From: Actinomycetes bacterium
GTDB taxonomy: Bacteria; Actinomycetota; Acidimicrobiia; Acidimicrobiales; Bog-793
Assembly: GCA_021821585.1 (NCBI GenBank)
Contig: JAKACF010000221.1
Location: forward strand, 1 to 5,051
DNA: 5,051 nt
Reading direction: 5' to 3'
A program made the position numbers and the translations under genes. Position 1 is the first letter of the stretch, and every line of letters begins with the position of its first letter. Of the stretch, positions 1 to 5,051 are shown piece after piece. The notes below the pieces were generated by a model. The model saw only the letters and a program-made list of their open reading frames with translations, had not been told where the DNA came from and did no database searches.

Positions 1-1382
1 CCGGGTCGCTCCTCGTCGAGGTGACCACGGTCGGCGAGGGGAGCTTCCTCTCCCAGGTGGTGCGCTCGGTCGAAGACGCCAGGGCACTCAAGCCCGGCAT
101 CTTGCACCTGGTCGACCGGATCCTTCGCGTCTACACCCCGAGCGTGCTCTCCATCTCAGCCCTCGCGCTCGTCGGCTGGATCCTCGGCAGCTGGGCGGCG
201 ACCGGCTCGGTCGACATCGAGCGGGCGGCGTTCGCCGCGCTGTCGGTGCTCGTGATGGGCTACCCGTGCGCGGTCGGGATCGCCGCGCCGCTCTCCATCG
301 TGCGAGGCGCGGGAGAGGCCGCCGACCAGGGGATCCTCATGCGCACCGGCGAGGCGTTCCAGGCCTTCCGCCAGGTGACGACCGTCGTGTTCGACAAGAC
401 TGGCACGCTCACCGAGGGCCGCCCCGCCCTCCGAGAGGTCCTCGCCGCCACAGGGGCGTCCGAGGACGAGGTCCTCGCGCTCGCGGCGGCCGCAGAGGCA
501 CCCGCCGAGCACCCCTTGGCACGGGCCATCGTCGAAGCCGCAATCGAGCGCGACCTACCGCTGTCCTCGGCTGCCGACTTCGCCTCGGCAACGGGCAGAG
601 GCGTCACCGCAACGGTCGGCCGCCAACACGTCGTGGTGGGAAGAACGGCGCTCCTCGCCGAGCACGGCATCGACGCCGGGCCGCTCGCCGAACGGATCGA
701 GGCGCTCGAAGAGACCGGACGCACCGTGGTCGCTGTCGGCGCGGACGGCGTGCTGCTGGGCGCGCTCGCGCTCGGAGACGAGCTGCGTGCCGACGCACCG
801 GACGCGGTGGCACGGCTCGAGGCGGCCGGCGTCACCGCGGTGCTCCTCACGGGTGACAACCCCCGGGCCGCCGCCCAGATGGCGGCGCACGCCGGCGTCG
901 AAGAGGTCCACGCCGGCGTGCTCCCAGGAGAGAAGGCCGACATCGTCCGCCAACTGCAGCGATCGGGACGCGTCGCGATGGTAGGCGACGGGATCAACGA
1001 CGCGCCCGCTCTCATGCAAGCAGACGTCGGGGTGGCCATGGGCGGAGGTGCCGACATCGCCATGGAGTCCGCGGATGTCATCATCTTGAACAGCCGGCTC
1101 ACCTCGGTGCTCGCAGCCCGGGAGACCTCCCGGCGCAGCTACCGAAAGACCCGCCAGAACGTGGCGCTCGCCTTCACCTTCAACGGCATCGGCATCCCCA
1201 TCGCCGCCACGGGGCTGCTCCACCCCGTGTGGGCGATGGCCGCCATGGCCGTGAGCGTCACCTCCATCTTCGCCAACTCGCTGTGGGGACGACCCCAGCT
1301 GCTCATCCAAGCGTTGCTCAGCGTCGGCAGCCGTCACAAGCCGGACGTCGACGGTGCCGCTGCAGTCGTCGAGGCGGTGTGA
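1..1382 (+). CDS. Heavy-metal translocating P1B-type ATPase with YPC motif (3' part)
   Basis: Membrane pump that uses ATP to move a soft metal ion, most likely out of the cytoplasm. The 5' end lies outside the window; the frame is open from base 3. Counting from the GTG at 21 as residue 1 (a counting point, not a start), the opening residues are the end of the actuator domain. A membrane helix pair follows (about 41-58 and 70-90) with the metal-site motif Y81-P82-C83. Next come the phosphorylation site D125-KTGT, the nucleotide-site HP at 164-165, TGDN at 277-280, and the hinge motif GDGINDAP at 322-329. Two terminal helices (about 380-420) hold FN (387-388) and MAVSV (409-413). Copper pumps usually have CPC, YN and MxxSS at these places, so the fold is certain but copper is not. 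No N-terminal metal-binding domain can be judged here. The next gene converges on it, 90 bp away. Confidence 0.95.
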   Translation, partial: GSLLVEVTTVGEGSFLSQVVRSVEDARALKPGILHLVDRILRVYTPSVLSISALALVGWILGSWAATGSVDIERAAFAALSVLVMGYPCAVGIAAPLSIVRGAGEAADQGILMRTGEAFQAFRQVTTVVFDKTGTLTEGRPALREVLAATGASEDEVLALAAAAEAPAEHPLARAIVEAAIERDLPLSSAADFASATGRGVTATVGRQHVVVGRTALLAEHGIDAGPLAERIEALEETGRTVVAVGADGVLLGALALGDELRADAPDAVARLEAAGVTAVLLTGDNPRAAAQMAAHAGVEEVHAGVLPGEKADIVRQLQRSGRVAMVGDGINDAPALMQADVGVAMGGGADIAMESADVIILNSRLTSVLAARETSRRSYRKTRQNVALAFTFNGIGIPIAATGLLHPVWAMAAMAVSVTSIFANSLWGRPQLLIQALLSVGSRHKPDVDGAAAVVEAV

Positions 1383-1472
1383 GCCCGATGATGCCCGGCG
1401 AGGGGCGGGCCTCGAAGAGCGCACCGTCGCCAGCAGCAGGTACACAGACATCCCTGCCCCGTGAACCGGTAG

Positions 1473-2129
1473 CTACGGCCTCGCCTCGAAGGCGACGAAC
1501 CCGGCGCCGGGCACCGCGCCCTCGTGCGCCTGCTCCCACATTGGCTCGTCGCTCGGGGCCTGGGTGAGGGTGGAGTAGGCCCCGGTGATCGTGAAGCCGG
1601 CACCGGTGAACATGCGGCGGTGCTCGGCGAGGGTGAGGAACCGGGCGCCTCGGTAGAAGGGGTGACCGGCGCGTCCTTGCGCTTCGTAGCGGCGGCCCCA
1701 GGCGCTGTCGAGCGGGACGACGCCGACGACGAGGCGGCCCGAGGGGGCGAGGACCCGCCTCGCCTCGGAGAGGAGCGCGGCCGAGTCGTCGGCGAAGCAG
1801 AGCGTGACGACGAAGACCACGCCAGCAAAGGTGCCGTCACCGAACGGCAGGTGCTCTCCGGCGCCCTGGACGACGGCGACGGCGCGCCTGGCTGCCAGGC
1901 GGAGCGGCGCCCGAGCAGGATCGAGTCCGACCTCGAGGCCGAGCGCGGCGGCAAAGCGCCCCGATCCGACGCCGGCCTCGAGGCGGGGACCGGGGCCCGG
2001 GGGGATGAGCGGGCGCAGGCAGGCGAGCTCGAGGGCGAAGAGCAGCCGCCCGGGCGCGCTGTCGTACCAGGCGTCGTAGCGGGCGGCGAGCTCATCGAAG
2101 GCCGAGACCCCCGGCCGTGGCGCGCCCGT
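1473..2129 (-). CDS. Class I SAM-dependent methyltransferase (UbiE/Methyltransf_11-like), probable ACG start
   Basis: Soluble enzyme expected to transfer a methyl group from S-adenosylmethionine; the substrate is unknown. Counting from the ACG at 2129-2127, the product is 218 residues. It has an N-terminal FDELAARYDAWYD motif (11-23), SAM motif I with E51 and the glycines of GVGSG (53-57), acidic D70 at the end of strand 2, HLPFGDGTF (93-101), and a strand 4-5 region with ARRVLAPSGRLVVG. A C-terminal segment rich in R, F and Y follows. In relatives I recall, E and V in motif I and the GHPFYRGARF segment are normal. The frame is closed by a stop at 2183-2181, and no ATG, GTG or TTG occurs between it and the FDEL motif. 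The next GTG (1820-1818) would remove the SAM site. AGGAGG at 2143-2138 lies 8 nt before the ACG. It is the last gene of the leftward operon, 13 nt after the small-protein stop. The start is inferred; the domain call is firm. Confidence 0.85.
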   Translation of the reverse strand, partial: TGAPRPGVSAFDELAARYDAWYDSAPGRLLFALELACLRPLIPPGPGPRLEAGVGSGRFAAALGLEVGLDPARAPLRLAARRAVAVVQGAGEHLPFGDGTFAGVVFVVTLCFADDSAALLSEARRVLAPSGRLVVGVVPLDSAWGRRYEAQGRAGHPFYRGARFLTLAEHRRMFTGAGFTITGAYSTLTQAPSDEPMWEQAHEGAVPGAGFVAFEARP

Positions 2130-2137
2130 CGGTCCCG

Positions 2138-2143
2138 CCTCCT
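2138..2143 (-). promoter_or_regulatory. Perfect Shine-Dalgarno AGGAGG for the methyltransferase
   Basis: On the minus strand AGGAGG begins with the last base of the small protein's TGA stop (2145-2143) and is followed after 8 nt by ACG (2129-2127), in frame with the methyltransferase. The overlap with the stop codon suggests that ribosomes finishing the small protein re-initiate here. No ATG, GTG or TTG in that frame lies at a suitable distance, so this site is what decides the proposed start. Confidence 0.6.
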
Positions 2144-2373
2144 CAGTGACGCTCGGCGCCGAGGTCGGAAAGCTCGCTCGTCACCTCGGCGAGCGCCTCC
2201 TCGAGGTCACGCTGGCGCTCCTCGAGCACCCGCCGCCGGCTCGCCGTCTCCTCCTCACGCTCGAGGTGCGGATCTCGCCCGTGGCCGCCGCAGCAACCCG
2301 CGCCGCCGCAGCAGCCTCGACCACGGCCCCGCGGGCCGCGCTCGACGTCGTCTCGTCCCATCGTCCTCATCAT
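2143..2373 (-). CDS. Small Cys/Gly/Arg-rich coiled-coil protein, 76 aa
   Basis: I cannot assign this gene to a named family with confidence. The product has three visible parts: a short charged N-terminus (1-11), a Gly/Arg-rich stretch carrying two cysteine pairs, C21-C22 and C27-C28 (pattern CC-x4-CC), then H31, and a charged helix from about 37 to 71. In that helix L50, L57, L61, V64, L68 and L71 follow heptad spacing, so a coiled coil is likely. The layout resembles DUF5320-type small proteins (Gly/Arg-rich head, coiled-coil tail), but this is a composition resemblance only. There is no signal peptide or membrane segment. Its ATG overlaps the PadR stop (ATGA, 2373-2370) and has AGGAGG 6 nt upstream, so it is translationally coupled to the regulator. 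It probably oligomerises through the coil. Metal or thiol binding by the cysteine pairs is inference. Confidence 0.72.
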   Translation of the reverse strand: MMRTMGRDDVERGPRGRGRGCCGGAGCCGGHGRDPHLEREEETASRRRVLEERQRDLEEALAEVTSELSDLGAERH

Positions 2374-2843
2374 GGCTCTCCTCCTTGGTCGTCACTTGGG
2401 TCACGTTCCTGGTGCATCTCGCCGCTCCGGGTGTCCCTGGGTTGGGCCGGTGCACCGAGGGCCTCGTAGCGGGCGAGGAGCGCCCCGATCCGCTCGCTTC
2501 GGGCTCGAAGTGACGCCGCCCAGGCGTCGAGCAGGGCGGCGCCCTCGCCGGTGAGCTCGTAGACGCGCTTTTGGGGCCCGGGGGCCTCCTCGCTCCACGT
2601 CGAGGCGACGAGGCCCTCCTCCTCCAGGGCACGTAGCAGCCGGTAGAGGTTGCCGAAGTCGACCCGGCCCTCGTCGAGCAGCCCTTCGAGATCCTCCGCG
2701 AGCTGGTACCCGTGGCTCGGACGCTCAGCCAGCAACAGCAGCACGGCCGGCTCGGCGAAGCGCTCGATGCGTGCCCGGACCTCGAAGCGGCCCGGGCCGA
2801 CCCGGCAGCGGCACCGTGGCTGGCGGTCGACCCTCATCGTCAC
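2370..2843 (-). CDS. PadR-family transcriptional regulator
   Basis: Cytoplasmic DNA-binding regulator of the PadR winged-helix family, probably controlling its own operon. Counting from the GTG at 2843, the 157-residue product opens with a basic tail containing C11-R-C13. The PadR core begins near residue 28 with FAEPAVLLLLAERPSHGYQL, continues with VDFGNLYRLLRALEEEGLV (61-79, recognition helix) and the wing residues QKRVYELTGEG (91-101). A helix (about 102-129) likely forms the dimerisation arm, and a polar tail ends the protein. The ATG at 2837-2835 is an equally good start. Neither has a clear Shine-Dalgarno site, and a TATACT box ends only 4 nt before the GTG, so the message may be leaderless or nearly so. 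It is the first gene of the leftward operon and is divergent from the ArsR-rhodanese gene. The family is clear; the ligand is not. Confidence 0.9.
   Translation of the reverse strand: MTMRVDRQPRCRCRVGPGRFEVRARIERFAEPAVLLLLAERPSHGYQLAEDLEGLLDEGRVDFGNLYRLLRALEEEGLVASTWSEEAPGPQKRVYELTGEGAALLDAWAASLRARSERIGALLARYEALGAPAQPRDTRSGEMHQERDPSDDQGGEP
2380..2385 (-). promoter_or_regulatory. Shine-Dalgarno AGGAGG for the small CC protein
   Basis: AGGAGG on the minus strand lies inside the 3' end of the PadR gene, 6 nt before the ATG at 2373-2371. A second ATG follows directly at 2370-2368 and could also be used (spacing 9). The site supports the view that this short frame is a real gene. Confidence 0.65.
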
Positions 2844-2846
2844 CCA

Positions 2847-2852
2847 AGTATA
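2847..2852 (-). promoter_or_regulatory. Candidate -10 box (TATACT) of the PadR operon
   Basis: TATACT on the minus strand matches the TATAAT consensus at five of six positions. A transcript would begin near 2841-2838, almost at the GTG (2843) or ATG (2837) start, implying a leaderless or very short-leader mRNA. One copy of the ACCTAT direct repeat overlaps this box, so a repressor bound there would block RNA polymerase. No matching -35 element is seen. Confidence 0.4.
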
Positions 2853-2920
2853 GGTGTCTTACATAGGTAGGAGCGCGGGAGCCTCGGAGGAGCGGCTTGC
2901 GCGGGCAATAATGTTCTGTT

Positions 2921-2930
2921 ATCTATAGAT
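2921..2930. promoter_or_regulatory. Palindrome ATCTATAGAT, candidate ArsR-rhodanese operator
   Basis: ATCTATAGAT is a perfect 10-bp inverted repeat ending 2 bp before the GTG start of the ArsR-rhodanese gene. It is flanked by a direct repeat TCTGT (2916-2920, except its last base is T: TCTGT reads 2915-2919 within TTCTGT, and again at 2930-2934). ArsR-family dimers bind short inverted repeats near the transcription start, so self-repression from here is plausible. It also covers where a ribosome site would lie; none is visible. Confidence 0.4.
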
Positions 2931-2932
2931 CT

Positions 2933-3718
2933 GTGGAATATGAGGGTCGAGTTGGCGGACGGGCCGACCTCTACGAGCAGCTGGCGCGCATCGGCAAGGT
3001 GGTCGTGCACCCCAAGCGCATCGAGCTGCTCGACCTGCTCTGCCAGGCCGAGCGCAGTGTCGAGGCCTTGGCCGTGGCGACGGGGCTCAAGCTCACGACG
3101 ACCTCTGCACACCTGCAGGTGATGCGCCAGGCCCGCCTCGTCGAGACCCGCCGGGAGGGAACGCGCGTCTACTACCGCGCAGCGGGCGAGGAGGTGTGCC
3201 GCTTCGTCACCGCGCTCGGCGACCTCGGCAGGGCACGCCTGGCAGAGGTCGACCAGATCCTTCGCGCCATCGGCGCAGGCAGCGACAGCGCCGAGCGGGT
3301 GAGCCGTGCCGAGCTGCTCGAGCGCGCCAGGTCCGGCGAGGTGGTCGTCCTCGACGTCCGCCCGGCCGAGGAGTACGCGGCCGGCCACATTCCCGGGGCA
3401 ATCTCGCTGCCCTTGGAGCACCTCGAGGCCCGCCTCGGCGAGCTCGACCCCGACCTCGAGGTCGTCGCCTACTGCCGCGGGCCGCTCTGCCTGCTCGCCC
3501 CCGAGGCGGTCTCGACCCTCCGGGCCCGGGGGCTGCGGGCTCGCTGCTTGGAGGACGGCCTCCCCGAGTGGCGCCAGGACGGCCTCCCCGTCACGACGGG
3601 TGCCGAGCGCCCCGCTGCCACCTCGAGCCCCCCGACCGCAGCCGGCCGCTCGGGGCGCGGCACGCCTGCCCCAGCACCGGTGGATGGGAGCGAGACGAGG
3701 CTGGGCCGGCGCCGATGA
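2933..3718 (+). CDS. ArsR-family regulator fused to a rhodanese domain
   Basis: Predicted cytoplasmic sensor-regulator of 261 residues. Residues 10-115 form an ArsR-type winged helix: HPKRIELLDLLCQAERSVEALA (26-47), recognition helix around TTTSAHLQVMRQARLV (55-70), wing with REGTRVYYR (74-82), then a long dimerisation helix. Residues 123-220 are a rhodanese domain with LDVRPAEEYAAGHIPGA (140-156), the active loop C181-RGPLC186, and a terminal EDGLPEWRQDGLPV. Cys181 is the expected persulfide-carrying residue. Other cysteines are C37, C89 and C205. From 221 on there is a Pro/Ala/Arg-rich tail of about 40 residues with no recognisable fold. GTG at 2933 is chosen because no other usable in-frame start precedes the HTH; it has no Shine-Dalgarno site. 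The stop overlaps the next start (ATGA). Such fusions are known; the role as a sulfane-sulfur sensor is inferred from the rhodanese domain and the neighbouring desulfurase. Confidence 0.92.
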   Translation: MEYEGRVGGRADLYEQLARIGKVVVHPKRIELLDLLCQAERSVEALAVATGLKLTTTSAHLQVMRQARLVETRREGTRVYYRAAGEEVCRFVTALGDLGRARLAEVDQILRAIGAGSDSAERVSRAELLERARSGEVVVLDVRPAEEYAAGHIPGAISLPLEHLEARLGELDPDLEVVAYCRGPLCLLAPEAVSTLRARGLRARCLEDGLPEWRQDGLPVTTGAERPAATSSPPTAAGRSGRGTPAPAPVDGSETRLGRRR

Positions 3719-4899
3719 GCACCGCGGCGCCCGACGAGGTCGTCTACCTCGACCACAACGCCACGACGCCGGTCGCGCCCGCGGTGCTCGAGGCGATGCT
3801 GCCCTACCTGCGCACCGCCTACGGCAACCCCTCGAGCGACCACCCGCTCGGGCGCTCCGCCCGCAGGGCCGTCGAGGAGGCCCGGGAGCAGGTGGCCGCC
3901 CTCATCGGCGCCGCGGCCGACGAGATCGTCTTCACCTCGGGCGGCACCGAGTCGAACAACCTCGCCATCTTCGGCACCGCCGCCACGGCAGGGGCCAAGC
4001 GACGCCGGATCGTCACCTCGGCCGTCGAGCATCCGGCGACCACCGCGCCCTTGGCGCTGCTCGAAGCCTCGGGATGGACGCTCACCCGTGTGCCCATCGC
4101 CGCGTCAGGGATCCTCGATCTTGACGCCGCGCTCGCCGCCCTCGGCGACGACGTGGCGCTCGTCACCGTCATGCTCGCCCAGAACGAGACCGGCGCCCTC
4201 ATGCCCGTCGCCGAGCTCGCCATCGCCGCCCGGGCCCACGGGTCGGTCGTCCACACCGACGCCGCCCAGGCGGTCGGCAAGGTCCCCGTCTCGGTCGACG
4301 ACCTCGGCGTCGACCTGCTGTCCGTTGCCGGCCACAAGTGCTACGCCCCGAAGGGCGTCGGGGCGCTCTACGTGCGCCGGGGCACGCCGCTCTCGCCCGT
4401 CCTCGCCGGCGCCGGCCAGGAACGCGGGCTGCGACCGGGCACGGAGAACGTGGCGGGCATCGTCGCCCTCGGCGCGGCATGCGAGCTCGCCCGCGCCCGC
4501 CTCGCCCTCGACCCTGTGCGCCTCGGCGCGCTTCGCGACGAGCTCCTCGCCGCGCTCTCCGCCGCCGTCCCCGGGCTCGTCTGCCACACCCCCCTCGACA
4601 TGGCGATTCCGAACACGCTGTTCGTCTCGTTCCCCGGGGTGCTCGGAACGGACCTCCTCGCCGGGGCGCCGGGCATCGCCGCCTCGACCGGCTCGGCGTG
4701 CCACGCCGGCGAAGAGACGCCGTCGGCGACGCTGCTCGCTATGGGGGTGGCCCCCGAGGTCGCCCTTTCTGCGGTGCGGCTGTCGCTCGGGCGCGACACG
4801 ACCGGCGCTGCGGTCGCCCTCGCCGCCGACCGCCTCGTCACCGCCTACCACCAGGCACGCGAGGAGCACTCCGTGCCCGAGACCTCGAAGAGAGAGTGA
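3715..4899 (+). CDS. Cysteine desulfurase, class V aminotransferase fold (NifS/IscS family)
   Basis: PLP enzyme that converts L-cysteine to L-alanine and holds the sulfur as a persulfide on its own cysteine, for passing to carriers. The 394-residue product has the usual family length. Visible features are YLDHNATTP (11-19), SGGTESNN (75-82, phosphate binding), H105 in the VEHPA motif (ring stacking), NETG (157-160), D182 and Q185 in HTDAAQAVGK, the PLP lysine K208 in GHKCYAPKG, RPGTEN (240-245), and the catalytic C329 in ASTGSACHAGEETPS. The short loop around C329 resembles the NifS-type group rather than the SufS group. The ATG overlaps the ArsR-rhodanese stop by 4 nt, indicating coupling, and the DsrE-like gene follows after 8 nt. 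An open frame continues upstream of this ATG but is only a shadow of the rhodanese gene. No scaffold or Suf gene is in view, so a role in Fe-S assembly rather than sulfur relay cannot be decided. Confidence 0.95.
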   Translation: MSTAAPDEVVYLDHNATTPVAPAVLEAMLPYLRTAYGNPSSDHPLGRSARRAVEEAREQVAALIGAAADEIVFTSGGTESNNLAIFGTAATAGAKRRRIVTSAVEHPATTAPLALLEASGWTLTRVPIAASGILDLDAALAALGDDVALVTVMLAQNETGALMPVAELAIAARAHGSVVHTDAAQAVGKVPVSVDDLGVDLLSVAGHKCYAPKGVGALYVRRGTPLSPVLAGAGQERGLRPGTENVAGIVALGAACELARARLALDPVRLGALRDELLAALSAAVPGLVCHTPLDMAIPNTLFVSFPGVLGTDLLAGAPGIAASTGSACHAGEETPSATLLAMGVAPEVALSAVRLSLGRDTTGAAVALAADRLVTAYHQAREEHSVPETSKRE

Positions 4900-4907
4900 G
4901 CATCTCG

Positions 4908-5051
4908 ATGAACGTCCTCGTCGTGTTGAACGACCCGCCGTATGGCACCGAGCGCTCCTACAACGGCCTTCGCCTCGCCGGGTCCCTGGCCCGGCGCGAG
5001 GGCGTCGAGGTGCGCGTCTTCCTCTTCGGCGACGCGGTCGGCTGCGCGCTC
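4908..5051 (+). CDS. DsrE/DsrF-like sulfur-relay protein (5' part, truncated by the window)
   Basis: Only the first 48 codons are present. They read MNVLVVLNDPPYGTERSYNG, then a helix (LRLAGSLARREG), then VEVRVFLFGDAVGCAL. This is the beginning of a DsrE/DsrF (YchN-like) alpha/beta fold: strand, glycine-rich turn, helix, strand, and a cysteine in DAVGC. Proteins of this fold bind or relay sulfur or act in small oligomers; members with a conserved cysteine can carry a persulfide. It lies 8 nt after the cysteine desulfurase, which supports a role in accepting sulfur from it. ATG at 4908 is chosen because relatives begin with this type of strand; a GTG at 4896, in frame and overlapping the desulfurase stop, is the alternative and would add four residues. 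Neither has a strong Shine-Dalgarno site. The C-terminal half and any second cysteine cannot be seen. Confidence 0.85.
   Translation, partial: MNVLVVLNDPPYGTERSYNGLRLAGSLARREGVEVRVFLFGDAVGCAL

Larger units (their letters stand above)
2844..2932. promoter_or_regulatory. Divergent promoter region between the PadR and ArsR-rhodanese operons
   Basis: This 89-bp gap is clearly richer in A and T than the flanking genes and is the only place from which both operons can be started. It holds a leftward TATACT (2852-2847), the direct repeat ATAGGT (2850-2855 and 2863-2868), overlapping rightward candidates AATAAT (2907-2912) and TAATGT (2909-2914), and a perfect palindrome at 2921-2930. I found no good -35 hexamer at standard spacing for either direction. 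Whether one or both regulators act here cannot be read from the sequence. Confidence 0.6.

Noticed and set aside
260..1451. Long open frames on the minus strand across the ATPase (up to about 298 codons)
   Set aside because: Low-complexity Ser/Ala/Arg/Gly composition with no motif, fully inside a gene with every P-type ATPase signature. Long antisense frames are expected in GC-rich DNA.
1383..1472. Transcription terminator between the convergent ATPase and methyltransferase genes
   Set aside because: Only a 5-bp stem (CGAGG at 1399-1403 with CCTCG at 1410-1414) was found, with no T-run on either strand. Not enough to call; nothing else is visible in this 90-bp gap.
1473..1820. Methyltransferase starting at GTG 1820 as a 115-residue protein
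   Set aside because: This would remove the SAM-binding motif, which is intact and in frame upstream. A truncated, inactive protein is less likely than the ACG start.
1334..2095. Minus-strand open frame with ATG at 2095 as an alternative for the methyltransferase
   Set aside because: It is out of frame with the SAM motifs and encodes Ser/Pro/Arg-rich sequence; the ATG merely overlaps the FDEL codons in the shifted frame.
1524..2513. Plus-strand open frame of 329 codons across the leftward operon
   Set aside because: Shadow of three genes that have clear motifs and coupled starts on the minus strand; its translation changes composition along its length and shows no domain.
2401..2843. Plus-strand frames opposite the PadR gene
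   Set aside because: No motif, and the opposite strand encodes a complete PadR winged helix.
3196..3714. Possible N-terminal extension of the cysteine desulfurase through the rhodanese gene
   Set aside because: The frame is open but the translation is Arg/Pro-rich shadow sequence. The desulfurase family begins with the YLDHNATTP region, which follows the ATG at 3715 at normal distance.

Overview
The window is GC-rich bacterial DNA, dense with genes, with GTG starts, 4-nt gene overlaps and one short AT-richer promoter gap. This style, together with genes that lack Shine-Dalgarno sites, suggests a high-GC actinobacterium. The sequence does not fix the lineage further. I see no tRNA, rRNA, CRISPR array, insertion sequence or phage gene.

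Layout. (1) Positions 1-1382, + strand: the 3' part of a heavy-metal P1B-type ATPase whose metal-binding membrane motif reads YPC instead of the usual CPC. (2) Positions 1473-2843, - strand: a tightly coupled three-gene operon, transcribed from about 2840 downwards. It encodes a PadR-family regulator, a 76-residue Cys/Gly/Arg-rich coiled-coil protein, and a class I SAM-dependent methyltransferase. The methyltransferase frame has no ATG, GTG or TTG before its first conserved motif. An ACG codon sits 8 nt after a perfect AGGAGG and is the best start candidate. (3) Positions 2844-2932: a roughly 90-bp AT-richer divergent promoter region with a perfect 10-bp palindrome beside the rightward gene and a direct repeat beside the leftward gene. 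(4) Positions 2933-5051, + strand: a sulfur-transfer operon made of an ArsR-type regulator fused to a rhodanese domain, a class V cysteine desulfurase, and the first 48 codons of a DsrE/DsrF-like protein, which runs off the window.

How the genes may work together. The rightward operon reads as a persulfide circuit. The desulfurase takes sulfur from cysteine onto Cys329, and the DsrE-like protein and the rhodanese domain are plausible carriers. The DNA-binding domain fused to the rhodanese could report sulfane-sulfur status to the promoter. The leftward operon is less clear: regulator and small protein both carry closely spaced cysteines (CxC; CC-x4-CC), which would fit metal or thiol sensing, and the methyltransferase substrate is unknown. 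The ATPase converges on this operon across 90 bp and may be functionally unrelated. Each protein family is recognisable. What looks less ordinary is the ACG start, the small CC protein, the YPC ATPase and the sensor-plus-sulfurtransferase arrangement.
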